From: Gammaproteobacteria bacterium
GTDB lineage: Bacteria > Pseudomonadota > Gammaproteobacteria > HK1
Direction of reading: 5' to 3'
Assembly (NCBI GenBank): GCA_022822245.1
Contig: JAJECB010000244.1
Coordinates: 1-15,238, forward strand
DNA: 15,238 nucleotides
The translations under genes and the position numbers were made by a program. Each line of letters opens with the position of its first letter. Positions within the stretch are counted from its first letter, which is position 1. Below the pieces are notes generated by a model. The model saw only the letters and a list, made by a program, of their open reading frames with translations. It ran no database searches and had not been told where the DNA came from. Shown piece by piece: positions 1-6,945 of the stretch.

Positions 1-261
1 CGCCCGCCCGCCCCGGAGCCGCGCGAACGAGGACGCCCCACGCCGCGAGGTGAACGCGAGCCACCGGGCGCGGGGCAGCTCCGCGGCGACCCGGGTCCTG
101 AGCTCCGGCGTGTCGAGGTCGCGGCACACGATGCAGGGGAAGACCACCGGCACCGCCCCGAAGCCCTCGATCTCCGCCGCCCATGCCGCGCAGTCCTCCT
201 CGTCCCGGGTGAGGAGGATCCGGCGCCCGGCGAGCGGCGTCACGGGGTCCGGCGCGTTCAC
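1..261 (-). CDS. hemD: Uroporphyrinogen-III synthase, N-terminal part (runs off the window)
   Basis: Uroporphyrinogen-III synthase closes and inverts ring D of hydroxymethylbilane to give uroporphyrinogen III in the cytoplasm, the step after HemC. Reading the minus strand from a GTG at 261 gives 87 open codons to the window edge. The protein starts VNAPDPVTPLAGRRILLTR, and LAGRRILLTR is the usual HemD first strand. It continues with a VPVVFPCI stretch and LAFTSRRGASSFARL, which matches the FTS.[RN]G...F motif of the family. The GTG overlaps the hemC stop (GTGA), so the two are translationally coupled. About two thirds of the protein lies outside the window. Identification rests on these motifs plus the hemC neighbour. 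The start codon is inferred from the overlap. Confidence 0.85.
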   Translation of the reverse strand, partial: MNAPDPVTPLAGRRILLTRDEEDCAAWAAEIEGFGAVPVVFPCIVCRDLDTPELRTRVAAELPRARWLAFTSRRGASSFARLRGGRA

Positions 262-1217
262 CGTTCTTCGGAGGCGGCCCCCGCCGGGGTGGACGCGAGC
301 ATCCGCCACAGATCCTCCGCGAGGGTCGACGGATCGGGGCCGCGCGCCACCCCCCGGCGGACCTCGCCCTCCCGCTCCACCATCGCGACCATCACGCTCT
401 CGCCCTCGGAGGACCCGGACTCGTGCGCGCACCAGGCGCCGAAGGCGAGCTCGCACCCCCCTTCCAGGCGGGCGAGGAGCTCGCGCTCCGCGTCCACCGT
501 CGCCCGGGTGCGGGGGTGGTCGAGCGGCGCGAGGGCCTCCCGGACCCCTTCGTCGGAGCGGCGGCACTGGTAGGCGAGCGCGCCCTGGGCGGGGGCCGGC
601 ACGAACACCTCCGGGTCGAGCCGAACCACCGCGAAGCCGTCGAGGCCCAGGGCGGATCCGCCCTCGACGGACTCGGAACGCAGGCGGTCGAGCCCGGCCG
701 TCGCGAGCAGGATCGCGTCGAAGCGTCCTTCACACAGCCGCCGGATGCGGGTCAGCACGTTTCCACGGAGCGATTCCGCCCGCAGGTCGGGGCGGAAATG
801 CTCGAGCCAGACCTGCCGGCGAACGGAGGCGGTGCCGACGAGCGCGCCGTCCGGGACGGGGAGCAGCGAGCCCGGGGGAGCGTCGGCGGCGAGGTCGGCG
901 CGAACGACGAGGGCATCGGACGGATCGCGCCGCTCCGGCACCGCCGCCACCGCGAGATCGTCGGGCGAGACGGTGGGCAGATCCTTGTGGGAGTGGACCG
1001 CGACGTCGATCGCGCCGTCGAGGAGGGCCTGCTCGATCTCGCGCACGAACACCCCCTGGGGCCCGATGGCCGCGAAGGTGGGAGCGCTCGAACGATCCCC
1101 GGCGGTGGCGATGGGCACGATCTCGGTGTCGTGGCCGAGACGGGCCAGCCGGGCGGCCGCGTTCCCGGCCTGGACGCGCGCGAGGCGGGAGCCGCGGGTG
1201 CCGATGCGGAGCTTCAC
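258..1217 (-). CDS. hemC: Hydroxymethylbilane synthase (porphobilinogen deaminase)
   Basis: HemC joins four porphobilinogen molecules into hydroxymethylbilane in the cytoplasm, using a covalently bound dipyrromethane cofactor. The 319-residue length is normal for the family. The N-terminus KLRIGTRGSRLARVQA is diagnostic. The substrate-binding loop reads HSHKDLP at 75-81, with the catalytic Asp at 79. Next come the GTASVRRQ strand (128-135) and the RGNVLTR segment (151-157). The cofactor-attaching cysteine is Cys255 in LEGGCELAFGAWC. The loop has His where E. coli has Met (HSMKDVP). The ATG start at 1217 has an AAGGA about ten bases upstream. The gene overlaps hemD by four bases, and it is separated by 116 bp from the dioxygenase gene upstream on the same strand. 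Confidence 0.97.
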   Translation of the reverse strand: MKLRIGTRGSRLARVQAGNAAARLARLGHDTEIVPIATAGDRSSAPTFAAIGPQGVFVREIEQALLDGAIDVAVHSHKDLPTVSPDDLAVAAVPERRDPSDALVVRADLAADAPPGSLLPVPDGALVGTASVRRQVWLEHFRPDLRAESLRGNVLTRIRRLCEGRFDAILLATAGLDRLRSESVEGGSALGLDGFAVVRLDPEVFVPAPAQGALAYQCRRSDEGVREALAPLDHPRTRATVDAERELLARLEGGCELAFGAWCAHESGSSEGESVMVAMVEREGEVRRGVARGPDPSTLAEDLWRMLASTPAGAASEER

Positions 1218-1260
1218 GTGGCTCTCGTTCCTTCGCCGGATACGGCACGCGGCCCCCGGA

Positions 1261-1318
1261 CCGCCCCGCCCGGGGGCGGCGCCGGAACGCGCCCGGAGCC
1301 TCCCGGCGAGCCCGCCGG
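1261..1318 (-). other. Two GC-rich hairpins between the dioxygenase gene and hemC
   Basis: Two perfect short inverted repeats lie in the 116-bp gap. One is CCGGCG/CGCCGG at 1303-1318 with a 4-nt loop. The other is CCGCCCC/GGGGCGG at 1261-1279 with a 5-nt loop. On the minus strand they follow the dioxygenase stop and precede hemC. Neither is followed by a run of T, so a classic intrinsic terminator is not supported. They could still slow transcription or stabilise a 3' end. In GC-rich DNA some hairpins arise by chance. Confidence 0.3.
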
Positions 1319-1333
1319 CCCGGAGTCAGACCC

Positions 1334-2131
1334 CTATGCCGCCTCGCGGACGAAGCTCGACAGGCAGGCGTCGTCGAGGCATTCGATGGGTGTGAAATCG
1401 CGGTGGGCGACCCATTCCGGGCGCTTGAAGCGGCGGATGTGGTTCTCCACCCGGCAAAGGCTCAGGTACACGATGGTGCGGTCGAAGGGCGACATGTTGC
1501 TCGGGCTGCCGTGCACCAGGTTGCCGTTGAACATGACGAGCGAGCCGGCCGGACCCTTGGGGGCGACGAGGCCGCCCTCCTCGACGAGGCGCGCGATGGT
1601 CGCGTTGTCGATCGTCCAGAGGGGGTAGCTCGTCGTCTCCACGTCGTGGCCGGCTTCGAGGACCCCTGCCTTGTGGCTGCGAGGGATGAACATCAGCGCC
1701 CCGTTGAACTCCGTCACGTCCTCCAGGAACAGGGCGATGTTCATGGCACGGCACTCCGGCATCTGGTCGTCGCGCGACCACACGCCGTAGTCCTGGTGCC
1801 ACTGCCACACGTCCCCGTCGAAGGCCGCCTTGGCGTTGATCTTGAACTGGTGCATGTAGACCTCGCCGCCGAGGATCTGCTGCACCGGGCGGACGAGCCG
1901 GGGATGCCGTGCGAGGCGCCGGTACGCCTCGTTGTAATGCTGGGCGGCGAACGCGGTGCGCGCGGTCCGCCCGTCGCGCTCGCGCACCACCTCCTTGCGA
2001 TCGCAGGCGAAGATCTCGTGCGCTTCGTGGAGAAGGAGATCCGTTTCGGCCGGTTCGAAGACGTCCGGGAGGAAGAGATACCCCTCGTCGTCGAACTGCC
2101 GGAGTTGTTCGTTGGTGAGCTTGAGCGACAT
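1334..2131 (-). CDS. Phytanoyl-CoA dioxygenase (PhyH) family hydroxylase, ectoine-hydroxylase-like
   Basis: This is a cytosolic non-haem Fe(II)/2-oxoglutarate oxygenase that hydroxylates a small molecule with release of succinate and CO2; the substrate is not known. The 265-residue protein shows the iron-binding triad His112 and Asp114 (WQWHQDYGVW) and His207 (VHGSPSNMSPFDR). Arg218 lies 11 residues after the last His, the usual spacing for the 2-oxoglutarate anchor. The segment EFNGALMFIPRSHK (141-154) and ARLVEEGGLVAPKGPAGS (180-197) closely resemble EctD and its relatives. No ectABC genes are nearby and the context is sugar transport, so ectoine is not a safe substrate call. The ATG at 2131 is chosen over a farther upstream start because a GGAGG lies about seven bases before it and family homology begins there (MSLKLTNEQLRQFDDEGYL). 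Confidence 0.88.
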   Translation of the reverse strand: MSLKLTNEQLRQFDDEGYLFLPDVFEPAETDLLLHEAHEIFACDRKEVVRERDGRTARTAFAAQHYNEAYRRLARHPRLVRPVQQILGGEVYMHQFKINAKAAFDGDVWQWHQDYGVWSRDDQMPECRAMNIALFLEDVTEFNGALMFIPRSHKAGVLEAGHDVETTSYPLWTIDNATIARLVEEGGLVAPKGPAGSLVMFNGNLVHGSPSNMSPFDRTIVYLSLCRVENHIRRFKRPEWVAHRDFTPIECLDDACLSSFVREAA

Positions 2132-2297
2132 TGCCCTGCCTCCGCTCGTCGCCTCGTCGGGCCGCGCCGCGGGTGCCGGAGACCGGCCGGAGCCGGTTGC
2201 GACGGGACGCGACCGGGACCACCGGAACCGGACCCCGCAGCCGACCACTGATGCTAGCACAACCCTCCGGAAGACCCTCCGCGGCGGGCGCCCCCGG

Positions 2298-2480
2298 TCA
2301 CACCTGGAACCGGGTGCAGAGGACGTACTGGAGGGGCTCGTCGCGGTCGTCCCACTCGTGGTAGCAGGCGACGATGGTGCCGTCGGGAGCCTGGGCCACG
2401 CTCGGGTAGCCGATGTGCTGGTAGGTGCCGGGGTTGCGCCAGTCGATGCCGCCGCGCGGGCGCGGGTCTCCCCGAACTCG
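2298..2480 (-). pseudogene. C-terminal remnant of a BNR-repeat / sialidase-like protein
   Basis: Directly after the stop of the downstream permease, the same reading frame stays open for 60 codons. It encodes GGIDWRNPGTYQHIGYPSV followed by AQAPDGTIVACYHEWDDRDE and PLQYVLCTRFQV, then TGA. The YPS.....DGTI...YHEW pattern is the Asp-box-like last blade and C-terminus of exo-alpha-sialidase/BNR-repeat proteins, which are normally well over 300 residues. There is no start codon suited to it; the ATG overlapping the permease stop is in another frame. The simplest reading is a deletion that removed all but the 3' end of a glycosidase or sialidase-like gene that once ended the transporter operon. 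Family assignment is from memory of such C-termini and is moderately sure. Confidence 0.65.
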
Positions 2481-3368
2481 TCATTGCTTGACGCTCCCCG
2501 TCGAGATGCCCTCGATGAAGTAGCGCTGGAGGAAGAAGAAGAGGGCGAGGCTCGGCACGCTCAGCACGGTGACCCCGGCCATCGCGACGCTGAAGCCCTC
2601 GAGCTGGGTATTGGACCCGACCACCGGAGCGAAGGCCGCGATCCCGACCGGCAGCGTCTTCATGTCCTCGTCGAAGACGACGAGCAGGGGCCACAGGAAG
2701 TTGTTCCAGTTGAGGGTGAAGACGATCACCGCGGTCGCGATCATCGGGGCGCGAGCGAGCGGGAACGCCACGCTCCAGAAAAGGCGGAACGGCCCCGCGC
2801 CGTCCATCCGCGCCGCCTCCTCGAGCTCGGCCGGGAATCCGAGGAAGAACTGCCGGAAGATGTAGACGCTGAAGACGTTGGCGATCGTGGGGAGGATGAG
2901 GGCCTGGTAGCTGCTCGCCCAGCCGACCTTGATGAAGGCGAGGAGCATCGGGATGACGGAGACCTCCACCGGGATCATCAGCGAGGCGAGGAACACGGCG
3001 AAGATCGCGGCCCGACCCGGGAACCGGAGCCGCGCGAGGGCATAGCCGGCCATCGCCCCGAAGATGACGCAAAGGGAAGTCGACGCGACCGCCTGGACGA
3101 TGCTGTTGATCCCCCAGCGGACCACCGGATACTCGAACACCCGGATGTAGTTGTCGATGGTGGCGCGGCGCGGAAACCACTCGATCTCGTGGGTCATCAC
3201 GTCGCCCGGGAACTTGAACGAAGTCGAGACCATCCAGACGAAGGGGGCGGCCCAGACGAGGACGACGAGGGTGCCGATGAGCCAGATCGGCACGTCGGCC
3301 GGCTCCATCCCCCGGCTGCCGAGGTACCGGCGGAAGCGCGCCGGGAGGGTTGGACCGCCGGCCGCCAT
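2481..3368 (-). CDS. Carbohydrate ABC transporter permease, MalG type (CUT1)
   Basis: Inner-membrane permease subunit of a binding-protein-dependent sugar importer, 295 residues, typical of MalG/UgpE/LacG proteins. After a charged N-terminus the first membrane helix spans about 27-48 (PIWLIGTLVVLVWAAPFVWM). The conserved extracytoplasmic segment with NSI and further helices follow. The EAA loop that docks the ATPase is at about 182-208 (LEEAARMDGAGPFRLFW). The C-terminus (QRYFIEGISTGSVKQ) is the usual QR.FV.G...GAVKG-type ending. The ATG overlaps the stop of the upstream permease gene by one base (TGATG), so the two are coupled. The other membrane subunit and the binding protein lie just upstream; no ATPase gene follows, so a shared ATPase encoded elsewhere is likely. 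Confidence 0.95.
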   Translation of the reverse strand: MAAGGPTLPARFRRYLGSRGMEPADVPIWLIGTLVVLVWAAPFVWMVSTSFKFPGDVMTHEIEWFPRRATIDNYIRVFEYPVVRWGINSIVQAVASTSLCVIFGAMAGYALARLRFPGRAAIFAVFLASLMIPVEVSVIPMLLAFIKVGWASSYQALILPTIANVFSVYIFRQFFLGFPAELEEAARMDGAGPFRLFWSVAFPLARAPMIATAVIVFTLNWNNFLWPLLVVFDEDMKTLPVGIAAFAPVVGSNTQLEGFSVAMAGVTVLSVPSLALFFFLQRYFIEGISTGSVKQ

Positions 3369-4297
3369 CACGCCCGTTCCCGCAGCACCAGCCGGTGCGC
3401 GATGGTGAGGACCACGATGACCGCGAAGAGCATCATCGCGACCGCCGACGCGTAGCCGAATTCCATGCGCACGATCGCGACCGAGTAGATGTAGTGGATC
3501 GGGGAGGACGACGACCCCGCCGGCCCCCCGTTGGTCATGACGTAGACCTGGCTGAAGATCCGCAGGGTCGAGATGAGCTGGAGGGTGATCACCATGCTCA
3601 GCACCGGCCGGATGTGCGGCAGGATCACGAACCGGAGGCGCTGGAAGCGGCTCGCACCGTCGACGACGGCGGCCTCCGTCAGCTCCCGCGGGATGTCCTG
3701 GAGGGCGGCGAGAAAGAGCACGAAGGCGAGGCCGAGATCCCACCAGATGGAGGCGACGCTGACCCCGACGAGGGACCATTCGATCGACGTGAGCCAGGGG
3801 ATCGGCGACACCCCCAGGAAACCGAGGTACTGGTTGACGAGGCCGAACTGGGTATCGAGGAGCCAGACCCAGACGAGCCCGATGACGGTCGCGGAGACCA
3901 CCGTGGGGGCGAAGAACAGGGTCCGGGCAAAGGCGTAGAGCGGATAGCGCTTGTTGACGAAGAGGGCCGCGAACAGCCCGATGACGGTGACCCCGGGGAC
4001 GATGATGAGGCCGTAGAAGAGGATGTTCCAGAACGCGGCCCGCGCCCACTCGTCGCCGAACGCCTCGCGGAAGTTGTCGAGGCCGACCCAGTTCGGGGAC
4101 CCGATGATGCTCCACTGGGTGAACGCGACGTACGCCCCGAAGAGGACGGGCAGGATGTTGAAGATGAGGAACGGGACGGCGAAGAAGGCGACGAAGAGGT
4201 AGCCGACCCCGTCCATCTTGCGGCCGGTCGCCGAGCCGCGGACGGGTATCGCGGGCGCGTTCACGCCGACCGGCCGGGCGCGCCCGCGGCGGCACAC
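3368..4297 (-). CDS. Sugar ABC transporter permease, MalF type (CUT1)
   Basis: The second inner-membrane subunit of the same importer, up to 309 residues. The first helix is at about 32-58 (GYLFVAFFAVPFLIFNILP), then the signature NWVGLDNFREAF (69-80), FFAPTVVSATVIGLVW, and the EAA loop ELTEAAVVDGASRFQRLRF (205-223) that contacts the ATPase. The MTNGGPAGSS stretch (254-263) is typical of this subunit. The start is uncertain. A GTG at 4297 has GGAG ten bases upstream. A GTG at 4264 or the ATG at 4216 (MDGVGYLF) would give a more usual short N-terminus but has no clear ribosome site. The gene follows the binding-protein gene after a 278-bp gap with a strong stem-loop. Confidence 0.93.
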   Translation of the reverse strand: MCRRGRARPVGVNAPAIPVRGSATGRKMDGVGYLFVAFFAVPFLIFNILPVLFGAYVAFTQWSIIGSPNWVGLDNFREAFGDEWARAAFWNILFYGLIIVPGVTVIGLFAALFVNKRYPLYAFARTLFFAPTVVSATVIGLVWVWLLDTQFGLVNQYLGFLGVSPIPWLTSIEWSLVGVSVASIWWDLGLAFVLFLAALQDIPRELTEAAVVDGASRFQRLRFVILPHIRPVLSMVITLQLISTLRIFSQVYVMTNGGPAGSSSSPIHYIYSVAIVRMEFGYASAVAMMLFAVIVVLTIAHRLVLRERA

Positions 4298-4575
4298 CGG
4301 GCAACCGCTCCGCGGTACCGGGGCCGAACGGCCGGCGGTGCCGCGCCCCGGAACGGCGGAACCGGCTCGGAGTCAACCGTCTTCATTGGAACCCTCGACG
4401 CGCGGCGACGCTGGCGGCCTCGCACCTTCCGTCCACGCCAAACCCTTGCGAGGCTGCCTCGACCGTGAACGTCCGGCCCGCCCAAGGCGGGGTCCGGGGA
4501 CAACCCGGCTCCTCCTGGTGGCAGACACGGCCCGCCGGGCGGGACGCCCGGCGGGCCGTGCGGCGGACGGTCGGT
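4298..4575. other. Intercistronic gap between binding protein and permease genes
   Basis: This 278-bp stretch separates the binding-protein stop from the first permease. It contains the perfect stem-loop listed separately. On the minus strand there is also a 40-codon open frame (ATG at 4383, preceded by GAGG) whose TGA overlaps the GTG at 4264. It resembles no known protein and is rich in Ala, Arg and Pro, so I do not call it a gene. I see no convincing promoter here. Confidence 0.4.
4526..4560 (-). terminator. Perfect 16-bp stem-loop after the binding-protein gene
   Basis: Arms at 4526-4541 (CACGGCCCGCCGGGCG) and 4545-4560 are exact reverse complements around a 3-nt loop. The structure sits 15 bases past the binding-protein stop, in the direction of transcription. 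There is no T tract after it, so it is probably not a full intrinsic terminator. In operons of this layout, for example malE-malF, an intercistronic hairpin protects the upstream mRNA and lets the binding protein be made in excess of the permeases. That role is inferred here. Confidence 0.65.
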
Positions 4576-5928
4576 CTAGCCCGCGTCCAGGTTCTTCTGC
4601 CAGCGCTCCTGGAGCTGGCCCATCGCGTCGTCGATCGACTTCTGGCCGGCCCACACTCCCTCGAGGGTCTTCGCGAGGTAGTTGCCGCCTGAATAGATCG
4701 TGAACTCCGGTCCGGCGAGGACCGGGATCTCGCCCGCGGTCGCGAACTCCATGCCGTCGACGAACGCCCCGCGGACCTTCCACGGATGCCCGGCCGTCCG
4801 GTAGTCCGGCTGGCTCATGATGGATTTCCGCGGCGTCGCCCCGCGACCGACCGTCGTCCACAGGAAGCTGTTGTCGGACAGCCACTTCACCGCCTGCATG
4901 GTCGCCTCGTAGCGGCCCTTGTCCTGTTGCTGGTAGAGCTCGAGCCCCCCCATCTCGAAGTAGGTCAGGCGTTCCTTGCCGATCTTCGGGAAAAGGGAGG
5001 TCATGAAGTTGAGTCCCTGCTGGACATAGCCGTTGAGGGTCCACGGCCCGGTCCAGAAGATCGACCCCTGGCCGGTTCCGAACGCCTTGTAGCGATCCGT
5101 CACGTCGCGCGTCGAGACCCGGTGCTTGTCGAAGAGGTCGAGCACCCACTGCATCGCCTCCTTGCCGGCATCGGGGTTCACGCAGGCCTGCTTCAGGTCC
5201 TCGCTCGCGCGCCGGAAGCCCATCTGCTCCGCGACGATTCCCCACGTGACGGTCGGCTGCACGCCGGAACCCGTCATCATGATTCCGGAGCGGGTGACGG
5301 TGTCGCCGTCGCGCCGGGTCATCGCATCCGCCCATGCGAGGAGCTCGTCCCCGTCCTGGGGCGGGCTCTCGGGGTCGAGCCCGGCCTCGGTCACGTGGTC
5401 CACGTTGATCTCGGGCTGAAGGCTCATGAGATCCATCGGGATCATGTGAAGCTGGTTGCCGGACTGCGGATAGCGGGCCGCCTTGAGCGAGTTCTCGGTG
5501 AAATCGGCGAGGTCGACCCCGGACCCCGCGATGATGTCGTCGAGGGGCACGGTGACCCCTTCCTTGGCGAACTTCGCGTCCTGCCCGGCGATGCCCCACC
5601 CGAAGTCGGGGGCCCGGCCGGTCGCGACGGAGGCGAGGATCTTGGTCTTGTACTGGTCGAAGGCGACATCCTCCATCTTGATCTGGACGCCCTTGTCCTT
5701 GTGGGCGACGTTGAACGCGTCGATCATCTTGGACCAGACCTCCTTGTCGGAGGCGCCGAGCCAGTTCCAGTGAAGGATCTCGTGGTGGCTCCCGGCGTGC
5801 GCCCGCTTCGGGGCCACGAAGGGCGCGCCGCCGGCGGCGAGCGCGGCGGCCGCACCCGCGGTCTTGACGAAGCGCCGGCGGGTGATGGTGCCGGAATCCG
5901 ATCCGGTCGGAGTCGGTTTACGTTTCAT
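4576..5928 (-). CDS. Extracellular sugar-binding protein of ABC importer, Tat-exported (SBP family 1)
   Basis: This 450-residue periplasmic solute receptor delivers its sugar to the two permeases encoded next. The N-terminus carries a twin-arginine signal TRRRFVK (16-22), a hydrophobic Ala-rich stretch (24-38) and a probable AHA cleavage site at 45. There is no lipobox cysteine. The mature part begins HHEILHWNWLGASDKEVWSKM, the usual first strand of family-1 (MalE/UgpB-like) binding proteins. It also has a DFGWGIAGQDAKFAKEG segment and many tryptophans suited to stacking sugars. The ATG has a strong GGAGGAG ribosome site. A candidate promoter lies about 45-75 bp upstream. The substrate is unknown; the sialidase-like stub behind the operon hints at glycans or sialic-acid-type sugars, but weakly. 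Confidence 0.94.
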   Translation of the reverse strand: MKRKPTPTGSDSGTITRRRFVKTAGAAAALAAGGAPFVAPKRAHAGSHHEILHWNWLGASDKEVWSKMIDAFNVAHKDKGVQIKMEDVAFDQYKTKILASVATGRAPDFGWGIAGQDAKFAKEGVTVPLDDIIAGSGVDLADFTENSLKAARYPQSGNQLHMIPMDLMSLQPEINVDHVTEAGLDPESPPQDGDELLAWADAMTRRDGDTVTRSGIMMTGSGVQPTVTWGIVAEQMGFRRASEDLKQACVNPDAGKEAMQWVLDLFDKHRVSTRDVTDRYKAFGTGQGSIFWTGPWTLNGYVQQGLNFMTSLFPKIGKERLTYFEMGGLELYQQQDKGRYEATMQAVKWLSDNSFLWTTVGRGATPRKSIMSQPDYRTAGHPWKVRGAFVDGMEFATAGEIPVLAGPEFTIYSGGNYLAKTLEGVWAGQKSIDDAMGQLQERWQKNLDAG

Positions 5929-5973
5929 GAAATCTCCTCCTTCTTCCGACTTTGAGCCTGGTCATGTTCGCCA

Positions 5974-6004
5974 AGTATGCATCACGACCCGGAGGCGGTG
6001 ACAA
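5974..6004 (-). promoter_or_regulatory. Candidate promoter for the CUT1 importer operon
   Basis: On the minus strand, TTGTCA (5999-6004, five of six matches to the -35 consensus) is followed after 19 bp by CATACT (5974-5979, four of six matches to the -10 consensus). The start of transcription would fall near 5967, leaving a leader of about 40 bases before the binding-protein ATG. The spacer is longer than ideal, so this is a suggestion only. Confidence 0.4.
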
Positions 6005-6092
6005 TTTGCGCGCTACCCTCGCCCCGCCACGACCGGGAGCCCGCGCCCGGAATGGCTCCCCGGCCTCGGGCTCGGGAGGGTGCCGGGCTCAC

Positions 6093-6121
6093 TTGGCACG
6101 TGGGGGGATCGGTGCAAGAAT
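6093..6121 (+). promoter_or_regulatory. Candidate promoter for the CUT2 importer operon
   Basis: TTGGCA (6093-6098, five of six matches to the -35 consensus) and AAGAAT (6116-6121, four of six matches to the -10 consensus) are separated by an ideal 17 bp. Transcription would begin near 6128, giving a leader of roughly 77 bases before the ATPase ATG. A CGGGCTC repeat abuts the -35 box. Confidence 0.45.
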
Positions 6122-6204
6122 CGCCGTTGCCGAACCGCCCGCCGCCCCGGTCGATGCCGGGGGCGCCTGGCGGTTTGAAGTCACACGGGGGGAGAAGCCC
6201 ACGC

Positions 6205-6945
6205 ATGCCCGTTCTCGAAATGCGCGGCATCTCGAAGAACTTCGGGGCCATCCAGGCCCTTCAGGACGTCGATTTCGACATCGAGGTCGGAGAGGTCGTG
6301 GGCCTCATGGGCGACAATGGCGCGGGCTAGTCCACCCTCGTCAAGATCGTCGCGGGCAACTACCCCCCGAGCGCCGGCGACATCGTCCTCGAGGGTGAGC
6401 CGGCGCACTTCCACCGGCCCCTTGACGCGCGCGAGAAGGGGATCGAGATCGTCTACCAGGATCTCGCCCTCTGCGACAACCTCACCGCCGCGGCCAACGT
6501 GTTCCTCGGGCGCGAGGTCAAGAAGTCCTTCGGCCCGCTGCGCTTCCTCGACCACGGGACGATGTATGCGCGCGCCGGCAAGCTCTTCGCGGAGCTCAAG
6601 TCCGAGACCCGCCCGCGAGACGTGGTGCGCCAGATGTCGGGCGGACAGCGCCAGGCGGTCGCGATCGCGCGAACGCGCTTGAGCGACCCCAAGCTCGTGC
6701 TGATGGACGAGCCGACCGCGGCGATCTCCGTCCGCCAGGTGGCCGAGGTCCTCGACCTCATCCGCCAGCTCCGGGACTCCGATCACGCCGTCGTCCTCAT
6801 CTCCCACCGCATGCCCGACGTGTTCAGCGTCTGCGACCGGGTCGCGGTGCTGCGACGCGGCCGCAAGGTGGCCGACAAGCCCATCGCGGAGACCTCGCCC
6901 GAGGAGGTCACCGGCCTCATCACGGGAGCCATCGAGAGCGCATGA
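6205..6945 (+). pseudogene. Sugar ABC transporter ATPase (CUT2, single-domain) interrupted by an amber codon in Walker A
   Basis: This is the energy-coupling ATPase of a ribose/fructose-type importer, with one nucleotide-binding domain of 246 codons like FrcA-type proteins rather than the double-domain RbsA. It starts [20 protein letters not shown] at an ATG with a GGGGGGAG ten bases upstream. Codons 36-44 read G-D-N-G-A-G-stop-S-T. The TAG at 6328-6330 is exactly the Walker A lysine, one base from AAG. The rest is intact in the same frame: Q-loop VYQDLAL, signature MSGGQRQAVAIAR, Walker B LVLMDEPTAAI and switch histidine ISHR. As read, it yields a 41-residue stub. Restart at the ATG at 6499 would lack Walker A. 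Possible causes are a real nonsense mutation, amber suppression or a base-call error. Its stop overlaps the permease start (ATGA). Confidence 0.9.

Larger units (their letters stand above)
5929..6204. promoter_or_regulatory. Divergent regulatory region between two sugar importers
   Basis: The two transporter operons are transcribed away from each other from this 276-bp gap, which encodes nothing convincing. It holds one candidate sigma-70-type promoter per direction (listed separately). The heptamer CGGGCTC occurs at 6067-6073 and again 17 bp later at 6084-6090, and its inverse GAGCCCG is at 6037-6043. The second copy ends two bases before the plus-strand -35 box, where an operator could sit. 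No regulator gene is in the window. Confidence 0.45.

Noticed and set aside
50..2251. A 733-codon open frame on the plus strand
   Set aside because: It is Arg/Pro-rich, low in complexity and antisense to hemC and the dioxygenase gene, both of which have full family motifs. Long empty frames are expected in DNA this GC-rich.
1956..3455. A 499-codon open frame on the plus strand, rich in Glu, Asp and Arg
   Set aside because: It is the antisense of permease codons. Its composition is that of a mirrored membrane protein, and it has no recognisable domain.
2481..4376. A single 631-residue fused permease
   Set aside because: The first half is out-of-frame with the MalF-type gene and reads as nonsense. 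Two separate permeases with a TGATG junction explain the sequence fully.
6328..6330. Pyrrolysine or other programmed recoding at the amber codon
   Set aside because: There is no pyl gene in view and the residue expected is ordinary lysine. Simple nonsense mutation, suppression or error is more likely, so it is kept only as a question for genome-wide checking.
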